From positions 71,064,663 to 71,128,662 of the forward strand of contig CM022297.1 in NCBI GenBank assembly GCA_011799875.1: a stretch of DNA of 64,000 nt, read 5' to 3'. Origin of the DNA: Thinopyrum elongatum (taxonomy: Eukaryota; Streptophyta; Magnoliopsida; Poales; Poaceae). The notes under the pieces were generated by a model that worked only from the letters and a program-made list of their open reading frames with translations, made no database searches and had not been told where the DNA came from. Position numbers and translations under genes: made by a program. Each line of letters opens with the position of its first letter. The first letter of the stretch is position 1. Shown in pieces: positions 11,831 through 22,035 of the stretch.

Positions 11831-14800
11831 TCACGGAGGTGTAGGAATGGTCGGGGCTGCGCTAGTGGCAGACGAAGGTGAAGGACCGGTCGGCGTTCCG
11901 CCATTGGCAGACGCAGAATGATTGGTCGATGCTTGTCGGGAGCCATGCTGCACCAAAGATCATTTCCAATAATGTCTCATTAGCATGATGCAAACTGAAA
12001 TGTGAATACTAGTAACTAACGACCATTCAAATCAAACTCACCGTGGTCGCCGGAGCAATCTGGGGCATCGGCGGAGGGGGCTGACCATTTTTCTCGCACA
12101 TGGTCTGCACATTTGGTTCTCACGAGTCAGTCATATTAGTTAGTAATGCAAACATTACGTGCATGATTGGGCTAATATGCACGAGAAACGTACCACGATG
12201 AGCTCGTATAGGGCCCGGTTAGACGCCTCGTTCCGGTTCCTCTCCTCCTCCAACAGCTTAGCCGTCCTCTCCTCCAACTCCCTCTCCCTCTCCCTCTCCG
12301 CCGCCTCCCTTTTTTCCTCCTCCAAAAGCGCCTGGGTGTTCAATCTCTCTTTCTCAACCAAGGCCTGCAACACACCACTCCTCGTTAGCATTGTAATCAT
12401 CGGCGGATGCACACGCAATGTAATGGAGGAAAGGTGAGAGAGTCCATATAACTAACCGCCATGGCGAGCTCCGCGGGCCGTGCACGAGGCGTTATCTCAG
12501 GATCAGAGCTACTCTGGCGCTTCTTGATCTGCGGGAGAGTCCTAGGACAACGTATCAGTCCATCACCAATGGCTACGGAGCCATGGGACCTCCCGCCACC
12601 AGATATCATCACCAGCTCTATATCAAAAGGATCCTGGCTCGGGTTAAAGTCCTCCTCTTTCCTTGCCTTCCCCTCGTCTCTGTACTTCACAAGCATGTGG
12701 TGGGAGGAGATGTTGGTGAAGCTCTCTGGATGATCTAGGTCAGACTCCGTGAATGGCTTGGCCTTCTTGTACGGGGCCATATGGGCCATGCCATACAGGT
12801 CGAACAGATTTGGCACAGGCTTCTTGTGGTGGTGCGCCTGAGAGAGAGGAACAAAATATTAGTTAAGGGCTCAAGCTAGCATGAAGAATGATATTGCTAT
12901 GTAAATAGGTCATTTTGGAGCTAAGTAAGGTTATTATGTCATTTTCGAGGAAAATAAGCTAAGTTTAGGTCATTTTCGAGGTAACCAAGATTATTATGCC
13001 ATTTTTGACCAAAGTATGCTAATTATGTCATTATTGAGCTATCCAAGGTAGTTATGCCATTTTTTAGCTAACTAAAGCATATTTAGGGATTCTATAGAGC
13101 TATCTAAGGTTATTATGTCATTTTAGAGCTAATTATGTCATGAATGAACTAGCTAAGAGTAGTTCAGGTCGTTATTGAGCTATCGAAGGTAGTTATGCCA
13201 TTTTTTAACTAACTAAAGCATATTAAGTCATTTTATAGAGCTATCTAAGGTTATTATGTCATTTTAGAGCTAAATATGTCATAAATGAACTAGCTAAGAT
13301 TAGTTTAGGTCATTATTTAGCTATCCTAAGTAGTTATGCCATTTTTTTAACTAACTAAAGCATATTTAGTTATTTTATAGAGCTATCTAAGGTTATTATG
13401 TCATTTTAGAGCTCATTATGTCATAAATGAACTATCCAAGGTAGTTATGCCATTTTTTAACTAACTAAGCATATTAAATCATTTTGGAAGGGATAAATGC
13501 TAGCATGAAGAATGAAACATGTAGCAAACCACATACCCAGTTATCCCCGTACTCAAACAGGTTGGAGCTCCCTTGATGGTGTGGCACACCTTCCATTTGG
13601 TCGCGCTTATCCTTGGCCCTATGGTGTTCGACTAGCCATTGGGGAGAGCACCACGCATCCACTAACGCCTCCCAACAGTCCATCTTATCCACACACCATC
13701 TCGGGGGCACCTAAGTGAGTCAAGAGAAATTTCAGCGCTACGCCTACGAATCAAATCAAGAAAACTAAGTTCAAGGCCTTAAGAATAGGTAATTACCTGC
13801 ATGTACTTCTCCTTACTCAGAAACTTGCCGTGACACTTCTTCTTGGCCCTCCTAATACCCTTCGAGGCGTAGTAGTCTCGAACGGCCTGCACCCGAGCCT
13901 CGTGCCGTAAGTTCTGAAGTAGGCGCTTGCACTCGGTTTCGACAACCATAGACGCGGCCTCCTGCTCTCCCTCTGAAACCCTGTAGAAGGTCTGCAATCA
14001 AACAAGACAACACTGATTAGTACAATCACTAGGTAGTGTTGATTTTTAATTCTGTAAAGGAGAAATTACCCAAAACCGACGGAACACAATGTCGGCCACC
14101 TTCTCGCACAAGACACCGGCGACCATCTCCTCCGGCGGGGCCGGGGCAACCGAGTACAGCTCCCAGCTCAGTGCTAGCTGTGGAACCTGACCCTCACCGG
14201 GCAACGTGACCCACCCAGGGAAGTGCTCCCGGCAAAGCACACCAAGGACCTGGTTGGGCCTGCGGACACCACGGGGGTGTACCCAGCCCCTGTAGTATGA
14301 CAAGGCCAATGCATTAGATATTAATTTGAAGGAACATGAAGGCAAAAGGTTAAAAAAATAGTAAATGCACTTACTTCAACCCTTTAGGCGCAATCAACCA
14401 CCTCTAGTCGGGGGTCATCGGCACGGGCGGGAGCTTTGTACAGCCACGCTTGTAGACCTTCTTGCCCTTCTCAACCAGCTCGTCATCGCTGTAGCTATCA
14501 TCTGAAAAGGTGTCCTCGCTACCATCAGTACGGCCACTAGCCTCCGGAGTCCCGTGGGACGAAGGCTCCGTGACCGGAGTCTTCTGGGACGAAGACTCTG
14601 GGACCGGACTCACGTGGGGCGAAAGATCGGCGACACGAGTCTGGTGGGCCGAAGGATCGGCGACCCGAGTCTGGTGGGGTGAAGGATCGGCGACCGGAGG
14701 CTCATGGACCGGAGTCCGAGACGGGTCCACGTCAGACGGAGCAGTCCTGTGGTCGGGTGAATCAGCTGAGGGTGGCGGCGAGGAAGGCATAGCAGCCTTC

Positions 14801-15003
14801 CTACCTCTCCCGCTGTCACGTCCACCTCTAGCAGCCTTCTTCGTCCTCCCCCGACCTCTCCCAGCCGAAGAAGAAGCGCCCGCCGCAACTGTCTGCATAC
14901 TGTCTAGCAGCGCTCTCCGGAGGGGCTGGGCTGGAATAATGGAACCACCCCTCCCAGTAGCGCTCGCAGGAGGCTCGGGGCGCTCTGGACCCTTGCCCAC
15001 CAT
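11831..15003 (-). pseudogene. tnpA-like gene of CACTA-1 (Ptta/En/Spm family), eight exons, premature stop
   Basis: Exons by GT-AG boundaries on the - strand: 15003-14375, 14289-14070, 13991-13797, 13710-13537, 12837-12457, 12364-12194, 12104-12042, 11947-11831. Reading phases across every junction were not checked. Exon 1 is Ser/Pro-rich with short tandem repeats (VADPSPHQTR, VADPSAHQTR). Exons 2-4 form the plant Ptta/En/Spm transposase domain (PF03004; VLGVLCREHFPG, ADIVFRRFWV, WCVDKMDCWEALVDAW). Exon 5 has NLFDLYGMAHM. Exon 6 is an Arg/Glu-rich coiled coil (ALLEEEKREAAERERERELE). The protein probably binds the subterminal repeats, as TNPA does. A TAG at 14404-14406 interrupts exon 1, with conserved sequence (RWLIAPKG) continuing after it. 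Confident of the family, less so of each splice site. Confidence 0.75.
12890..13500. repeat. Degenerate minisatellite inside an intron of the tnpA-like gene
   Basis: The 700-bp intron between exons 4 and 5 consists largely of repeats of TTATGTCATTTTAGAGCTA and ATGCCATTTTTTAACTAAC-like units, alternating over about 110-130 bp. It resembles the array at 11340-11820 downstream of the gene. No reading frame is supported. Confidence 0.7.
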
Positions 15004-15153
15004 CCTGTCAACACATGCAATGACAAAAAGTAAACGAATTTAGTACAACATAAAAATTTTGAATACCTGACATGAACATAATAATATGTATATAATTTAA
15101 GTGTATCATCATCATGAACATAATAAAAAATTGAATACCTCACATTACTAATA

Positions 15154-18100
15154 TTACTCTGAATCGTCTATATATGCTTCGGGATCATTAAATGCATCAT
15201 CATCATCACTATCAGTGACGTGCTCATCATCATCATCAATAAATGCATCAACATGTGGAAGGCCTCCTTTACGTAATCGTTCAAGCATTGACAGGTCATC
15301 TGCAGCAGTAACTTCTTCTTGTTCCGGCTCTTCTTGTTCCGGCTCAGGGGTGAAGTCGGATTCACTATCGTTGTCTACTTCAATGTTCTGGGGTGGAGTA
15401 GAGCGGTTCTTGAAACATTTTTTGGAAAGACGTGTTGCTTGGAAGAATTCTCCTTCGTCATATGTGTCTTGGTTAATGTGAGGTTCATAATCCTCTTCAT
15501 TGGGGGGAGGTGGTCTAACACGTGGCGGCACTTCATAAACGACATCCCAACCACTGAGATTTGGATCACTTTGACAGGCCCACGGTAGATAGAAAACTTG
15601 GGTTGCCTGTTGAGCCATAATATAGACATCGGGAACATCCAAATGGGTGCTTTGTTTGATTTCGACTAGCCCTATATGTTCATGAGTCCTTCTAGTCTCC
15701 CTCGGCTGGAACCAATAACATCTGAATACTATGACGTTTGGTGGGTTTTCACCATAGAATTGAAGTTCATAAATTGCTTCAACTCTTCCATAATACTCGA
15801 TATCTCCTTCGCCGATAGCAGAGACACAACAATTTGTAGACTTTCGGTCGGCCATAGATAGCTCTTTGCCATAGGTACGAAAGCGATACCCGTTGATGTC
15901 GTATTTGTCAAATGAACGGACCTTATAGTCAAAACCATTAGCTACTTGTCTCAATTCGGCATCCATAATCTCTGAATTAGCCTACAAGTTTAATACGAAA
16001 GGATTGTTGCATTAGTCGCAAATTAGCCAAAGAAATGAAATGGTCTAATGGAAATTACCGTTTTTTGAACCAAGAGATGAAACCGGGATATTTGCCTCCT
16101 TGCTTTGCCAGAAGCTCATACTCTTCGACGGAATCCTTTTGGATCACCGCTCCATACGAGAATATGGCGACGTATCGACTGCATCAAATATCCAAGAATA
16201 AGAGCAGTTCAAAGGAATTAGAAGTTGTGAAACAATGTACCGAGATCTTACTCGATGTACGGCCGCACTTCTGTTAGGTTGTTGAAGAGATACAGCGAAA
16301 TGGTCCGCCATTCTTCAACATCCAACGATACTGGTTTCCAACCACTGGCTGGTGCGAGATTCCCTTTGAATAGGCTGAGGTTGGATCGACCCTTTTTAGG
16401 GTCGTCAGCATTGTACCGAGGCTTCGGATTATGCAAATGATGATTTTTGGCTTCGTAGTGTGCTGTCACGAAGTTTGCCGCCTCCTCAGTGATGAATGCC
16501 TCGGCCATCGATGCTTCAATTCTACGTTTATTTTTACATTTTGCTCAAAGCGTCTTCTGCATCCTCTCAGTTGAGTAGCACCAACGATTTTGCACGGGCC
16601 CCCCCAATCGTGCCTCGGTCGGGAGATGCAAAATCAAGTGTTGCATTGGATTAAAGAAGCTTGGCGGAAAGATCATCTCTAACTTGCAGATCAACTCCGG
16701 CGCCAACTGTTCCATTTCTTCTAGGAGGCCAGGCGATAGTTCTTTCGCACAAAGAACACAGAAGAAATAGCTCAGCTCTGCCAGTACTAGCCATTCATCC
16801 TCAGGGATGAAGCCACGCAACATCACCAGCATTATCCGCTCAATCCATATGTGCCAATCATGACTTTTTAGACCAAATATTTTCAATTTTTCAAGACTCG
16901 CTCCCCTCTTTAGATTTGCTGCATACCCATCGGGGAACATCAACTGCATTTTCACCCACAAAATAATTTCCTTCATAGCTGGCCTTCCAAGATTGAACCA
17001 TGCCTTTGGCTTCGTCCCGTTCCGCTTTCCTTTCAGTTCTTGCATGTTTTGTAACGGTCTATCACATAGCTCCTCTTGATCGACTCTAGCCTTAGTATTA
17101 TCCTTTGATTTCCCCTCTATGCCGAACAATGTACCAAAAATGGCTTCGGCGATATTCTTTTCAGTGTACATCACATCAATGTTGTGTGGGCAAAGAAGGT
17201 CTTTGAAGTAAGGCAGATCCCAGAAGCATGTCTTGTGAGTCCAGGCGTGTTCCTTATTATACCCCTTGAAATACCCTGGACGCTCTAGATCTGGCTCGAG
17301 AGAGTTTAACTGATCTAGGGTCTGTTGGCCTGTCAACGCAGGTGGTGCAGAGTGTTTGACAACTCTACCATTGATGAAGTTCTTCTTGTCTTTCCTAAAC
17401 TTATGGCGAGGATCTAGAAACGGTCTATGCAAGTCGAAGCAAGTATACTTGTGCCCTGCCGTCAGCCAACAAAACTCAAGAGCTCCCTTGCATGTGGGGC
17501 ACGGGAACCTTCCATGCACACACCAGCCAACGAATAGCGCATATGCCGGCAAGTCATGCGTCGAGTACATGTACCAGGCACGCATTATGAAGTTCCGTTT
17601 GCTAAAGGCGTCGTATGTCTTGAACCCATTATCCCAAGCTTCTTGCAATTCGTCCTTAAGCGGCTGCATGTACACATTCACATTCTTCCCCGGATAGTTG
17701 GGCCCTGGAATTATCAACGTCAGGAAAATGTTCTTTCTTTGCATAATCTGCCCGGGGGGGAGATTGAGTGGAATGACAAACACGGGCCAACAACTGTATT
17801 GGGCTGCCGTCTGACCAAACACACTGAACCCATCCGTGCTGACGGCGACTCGAGGATGCCTTGGATATGCCGTTCTTTCCTTATGTAATGCATCGAAGCG
17901 CTTCCACGCTTCACCATCCGATGTGTGCACCAGCATTCCCATCTGCATCTAGTTCGGTTCTTTTGCCCGTTTTGTGCCATGTCATCTGTCTGGCCGTCTC
18001 TTTGACCATGAAAAGACGTTGAAGTCTTGGTACGATTGGCATATACCGAAGAACATTAACGGGTATTTTGGTCTGCGTCTTCTCACCCATACCGTTGTCT

Positions 18101-18798
18101 ACCACAACATACCTGGAAGACTTGCAAATGGGACAATAGTTCAAGTCCTCATACTGAAGCCTAAATAAGACACATCCTTTCTCACAGGCATGTATCTTCT
18201 CGTAGGGCATCTTAAGAGCACGGAGGATTTTGTCTGACTGGTACAGGTTTGGAGGTAGCACATGGCCTTTGGGTAGAAATCGTCCGAATACTGTCATCAT
18301 CGCGTCGTAGCATTCTCTACCCAAGTTGAATTGAGCCTTCAAAGCCATTATTTGTGAGATGGCATCCAGCTGACAAAGCTCAGTGTGCTCGTGGAGAGGA
18401 CGTTTTGAGGACTCCAACATTTCAGTGAAGGCCTTTGCAGATTCCTCCATCTCCTTGTCCGAGTCCCGAGCATCGTCAAAGTCTTGCACCATGTCTTCCA
18501 TCCCGGTACCATGCTCGTCGGTGCAACGACGAACCACCTCGGCTCTGGCACGTTGGGCAGACTCACCATGTAATGTCCAGACCCTGTAACCAGGCGTAAA
18601 ACCAAACTTCTGCAGGTCTTTACTCATTTCAAGCTCGTCCCTCATTTTATAGTTGTCGCACCGGACACAGGGGCACCAGCTTAATTTCTGGCCATTTGCA
18701 AATGCGGCTCTAACAAACCCCTTGGTTTTTGTTAACCATTCCTCGGTCCAAACTTTCTGACTAGTGTAACCGGTGTACATCCACGCACGATCACTCAT
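15154..18798 (-). pseudogene. tnpD-like transposase of CACTA-1, disabled
   Basis: Exon 1 (18798-16252) starts MSDRAWMYTGYTSQK and has the transposase-associated zinc-finger-like domain (CPCVRCDNYKMR, PF13963), then the Transposase_21 catalytic domain (PF02992; CEKGCVLFRLQYEDLNYCPIC, RVAVSTDGFSVFGQ, PTCKGALEFCW) and a DUF4218 region (SYFFCVLCAKEL). Exon 2 is 16178-16059. Exon 3 (from about 15978 to 15154) holds DUF4216 (RVEAIYELQFYGENPPNVIV) and an acidic tail. Three lesions are visible: a frameshift near 17935, where the frame changes after ELDADG; a TGA at 16545-16547 in otherwise continuous coding; and exon 2 ending one base out of phase with exon 3, at a run of six A. The protein would excise and insert the element by binding its ends together with the tnpA product. 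Confidence 0.85.
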
Positions 18799-18932
18799 AT
18801 TGACTTCCTACTGGACACACAAGAAATATATACATAATTAAGCAAACCATATCCATCAGTTAATGGAGTTTGTCAGTTTTATTATGTCCATGCAACCTAC
18901 ACGCTAATAGGTAAAGATAGGTCCTAATCCCA

Positions 18933-19148
18933 CCCGAGTATGTGTAGATTGGGTTCGTTTTCCCATGCTCTACTCCGGATCCGACGCAAAATTTTGGCAG
19001 CACCTCCCCGCTGTTCTCCTGATACATGTCTCGGCAATAAGCAGAGAGGATGTGTACCCGGAGAACAACAGGGAGGCACTGACGAAATTCTGCATCGGAT
19101 CCGGAGCAGAGCATATGGGAAAATGAACCCAATCTACACATACTCGGG
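18933..19148. repeat. 216-bp imperfect fold-back upstream of tnpD
   Basis: The left arm starts CCCGAGTATGTGTAGATTGG and the right arm (other strand, from 19148) starts with the same 20 bases. The arms match well over about 95 bp each, with a few substitutions, and leave a short loop near 19040. It lies 135 bp upstream of the tnpD ATG, probably in the 5' UTR or a 5' intron. RNA read through it would form a long hairpin. The rest of 18800-19510 has no gene. Confidence 0.85.
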
Positions 19149-19509
19149 CTGTCCATGGATAACGTTGGACAATTCGAAAGAATCACGATTATAAATATGC
19201 AAATGCATGCATATTTATAGATGTAACCCTTTCGAATGGGAGATGCATAGTGGTTACGCATACTGATGATTGACACCTATAACTAGCAAGTTTCATCGGC
19301 ACGAAGACCGGAACAGAGCAAATGAAGGGGGAGGAGATGTCATTTGTGCTCACCAACGAACGCAGGGGCGGAGCTCGTCGAACGCACAGGGAGGTCGTCA
19401 AACAGCACACCCTCGCAGCGACGAAACAACTGCACATTTAAATACACCCGATCAACACAAATATATATGATGTTTTGCATAACAAAATCGAAAAATATAC
19501 GACCTAACT

Positions 19510-20115
19510 CATAATTCACAAATATATGACCGTTGGGGTCGGGGGTCGGGGTCGGGGTGGGTGTTGGTTGTGGTGTAAGGGTGTCGGGGTCGAATCAGAC
19601 GTGTCAGGCGTAGGAATTCGTAGGCGAGGTAGGGCGAAAGGGGTAGCAGGCAAATGCAAAGGGTGTAGGGGTGTCGGAGTAAGGGTGGTGGGGGAAAGGG
19701 GGTACGGGGGAGGCCCATTACTGAATCGCAGCTGAAGGGGTAGGAGCGAGCGGTGTAAGCGGTGGCCCGCTGTAGGGGTAGGGGTAGGGGAAGGCGAGGC
19801 TGGGAAGGGGCGGAGGGTGTAAGGGTGTAGGGGGCGGGTGGAAGGTAGGGTTAAGAGAGCCGTCAGGTGGGTGTAAGGAGTGTTCAGGGGAGCGGGGTGT
19901 CGGGGTCGGGTGGTAGGGGTGGGTTGTAAGGTGTCGGTGTCGGGGTAGGGGTGGGGGGGAGGGGGAGGGGGGGGAAGGGGGGAGGGCGGGGGGGGGGGAG
20001 GAGGGGGGGGAAGGGGAGGGGGAGGAGGAGAGGAGGAGTGGGGGAGATGGGGGAATGGGGGGCGGAGAGGAGGGGAGGAGAAGAGAAGAGAAGAGGAGGA
20101 GGAGAAGAAGAAGGA
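19510..20115 (+). repeat. G-rich tract with GGGGTC, TAGGGG and GGAGG repeats
   Basis: About 600 bp in which the + strand is dominated by runs of three to nine G separated by short T, A or C spacers, for example repeats of GGGGTC near 19536 and TAGGGG near 19775. The complementary strand is the transcribed sense strand of the CACTA genes. Proline-rich ORFs on the other strand are composition artefacts. It could form G-quadruplexes. Confidence 0.8.
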
Positions 20116-20299
20116 GCATGAAGGAGTGACGTCAATGTAGGCAGCCGATGAAGCCCTCCGCCCGCCGCCGCGGCCGTGCGTGCGTTACGTCTGGCGGCGT
20201 TTCTCGGGCGCGTGCGGCTGCTGTCGGCTGGGGCTGCTGCTTCGGCGGCGGCGGCGGCTGCTGCGGCGCCGCGGCGCGCCGCCGCGACGCCTCTCGACG

Positions 20300-20455
20300 C
20301 GTCGGCGGCGTCGTAAACGAAAACGAAAAAACGAGCGAAAAGAAACTAAAACTAAAAAACAAAACTAAACTAAAACTAAAACTAAAACTAAAACTAAAAC
20401 AAAACTAACTATAACTAAAAAAGAAACTAAAAAAATAAACTAAAAAAAGGGGGGA
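20300..20455. repeat. A-rich repeat of AACTAA units
   Basis: A low-complexity stretch of roughly six-base units AAAACT on the + strand. On the sense strand of the CACTA genes this is a T-rich tract. No gene. Confidence 0.8.
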
Positions 20456-20459
20456 AGAA

Positions 20460-21140
20460 AACTCACCTGCAGGGGATCGCCGGTGGAGGAGGCGCGGTGG
20501 GAGCCGGTGGATGGGGGGACGGCGGCCGCGGAGGAGGCGGCGGCCGGTGGAGGGGGAGGCCGGACGACCGCGGCGGGACGGGGCGGGGACGGCGACGCAG
20601 GGGAGGGGGCGGGGCAGCTGGACGAACGCGGGCGACTGGACGGCCGCGGCGCGGTGGCCGACGGAAGGCGGCGGGGGGGCGGGTGGAGGTCGGGGTCGTC
20701 GCAGGGGGGGAGGGGGTGCGGGGAAGCCGACGGGGCATGGAGGGCGAAGGGGAAAGGCGGAGCGATGGCAAAGGGACGGTAACAGGAGAGGGGGGGAAAG
20801 CCGGGACCGGAGGAAGGCGTGGAAGGGGATCGATGGGGAAGAGTGCCATAGGCTGCGGGAGGCGCAGACCAAGTGGCAGGCATAGGGATTGAACCCCCCC
20901 ACACTTCCGCCCCCCCAATACCATTACCGCCTATGGACCACTTTACTCTAATCTTCCCAGCACCCACCACCACGCCCTTCCCCGCCCCACAATTGTCCGG
21001 GGGTTTTTTGGTTTGTGGGGGAGGAGGCGGCGGTGGTAGGGCCCGGTGGATCGAGGGGTGGATGGTGGCGGGGGCGGCGGCGGGTGGCGGTGGTCGTCGG
21101 GGAGAGAAGACAGAAACGGGGTGGGGCTCGGCCGTTAGTT
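20460..21140 (-). promoter_or_regulatory. GC-rich, CpG-dense region next to the right subterminal repeats
   Basis: About 680 bp of very high GC content with many CG dinucleotides, located just inside the right subterminal repeats and upstream of both transposon genes. In En/Spm the matching place holds the GC-rich downstream control region and first untranslated exon, whose methylation governs activity. The assignment here is by position and composition only. The overlapping ORFs on both strands are GC-driven and are not annotated as genes. Confidence 0.45.
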
Positions 21141-21144
21141 AGGT

Positions 21145-21472
21145 CAACTCTTTGCCGTCCGCGCTCCTTTGCCGTCCGCTTTATTCTCTTTGCCGTCTGC
21201 TAGCAGACGGCAAAGAGGGGGGCCGTTAGGTTTTCCCTAAGCAGCTCGTTAGTGGGCCCACCTCTCTCTTTTGCCATCCGCCAGCTGACGGCAAAGATTC
21301 TTTGTCGTCCGCTAGCAGACGGCAAAGAAATGGCTGATGGCAAAGAAGGTCTTTGCCATCAGCCATTTCTTTGCCGTCCGTTTTACGTAAGCGGACGGCA
21401 AAGACCTTCTTTGCCGTCAGCCAGCAGACGACAAAGAATTGGCAGACGGCAAATAAGCTAATTCCAGTAGTG
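21145..21472. repeat. Right subterminal repeats and right TIR of CACTA-1
   Basis: Direct and inverted TTTGCCGTC motifs like those at the left end, for example TCTGCTAGCAGACGG flanked by TTTGCCG and CAAAG near 21190-21216. The right TIR is 21441-21472 and ends CCAGTAGTG, followed by TCA (21473-21475). Confidence 0.9.
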
Positions 21473-22035
21473 TCATTTCAACGTCAATTATTCTCTAGTT
21501 GGCACGTATCATGTGGTGGGAAAAGATCCAAGCATATATGGCCATTCAAATATATTTGATCATGAATTATTATTGTGGACAATTATCTATATGATAAATA
21601 AGTTGGGAGGCGAAACATTAAGCCCCTATCTTTCTCTGTGTTCGATGGATGCTATTTGTTCTAAAAATATGCTTTGAGTGTTAGCAATCATGGAAGACTA
21701 TATGATAGTTGAGTATGTGGAATTAGCTAAATCCAAGCTCTTACATAGACCTTCCTGAAAATAAGATGAATTGCAATTGTTTGATGACTGAGAACATAGT
21801 TTGTTAGTTTTAAAGAAAGTTTATGGTCTATACTTTAACATGTGAATAGCTTGTTACTTGATCATGAGAAGTTTTATGAGATGAGCTACTGTTTATGATA
21901 TATAATGATGCTAGAAAAAGTGTTTGGAACTACCATTGATCAAATTTATGCACTATGCTAGCATTCACACTTCATAAATTATTTCTTTTATCATTTACCT
22001 ACTCGAGGACGAGCAGGAATTAAGCTTGGGGATGC
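21473..22035 (+). mobile_element. Element C: interior right of CACTA-1, ending in the polypurine tract
   Basis: About 560 bp of non-coding Athila-type interior resuming after the CACTA insertion. It ends AAGCTTGGGGATGC (22022-22035), the polypurine tract, immediately before the LTR. No gene. Confidence 0.75.

Larger units (their letters stand above)
10251..21472 (-). mobile_element. CACTA-1: complete CACTA (En/Spm-type) DNA transposon, 11,222 bp
   Basis: The ends are inverted repeats: CACTACTGGGATCAGCTTC at the left and, on the other strand, CACTACTGGAATTAGCTTA at the right. Both are flanked by the 3-bp duplication TCA (10248-10250 and 21473-21475). Inside the TIRs are dense subterminal palindromic repeats at both ends. 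Two genes lie on the - strand, a tnpD-like transposase nearer the right end (18798-15154) and a tnpA/Ptta-like gene downstream (15003-11831), the order seen in En/Spm. Both genes carry inactivating lesions, so the copy is presumably no longer autonomous but could be moved in trans. It is inserted in the interior of gypsy element C. Confidence 0.95.

Noticed and set aside
19760..19800. Interstitial telomeric repeat (TAGGGG runs)
   Set aside because: The plant telomere unit is TTTAGGG; here spacing and base order are irregular within a general G-rich tract.
19718..20973. Long proline/arginine-rich ORFs on both strands
   Set aside because: They overlap in several frames and follow the G-rich and CpG-rich composition. 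No start context, domain or splice structure supports them.
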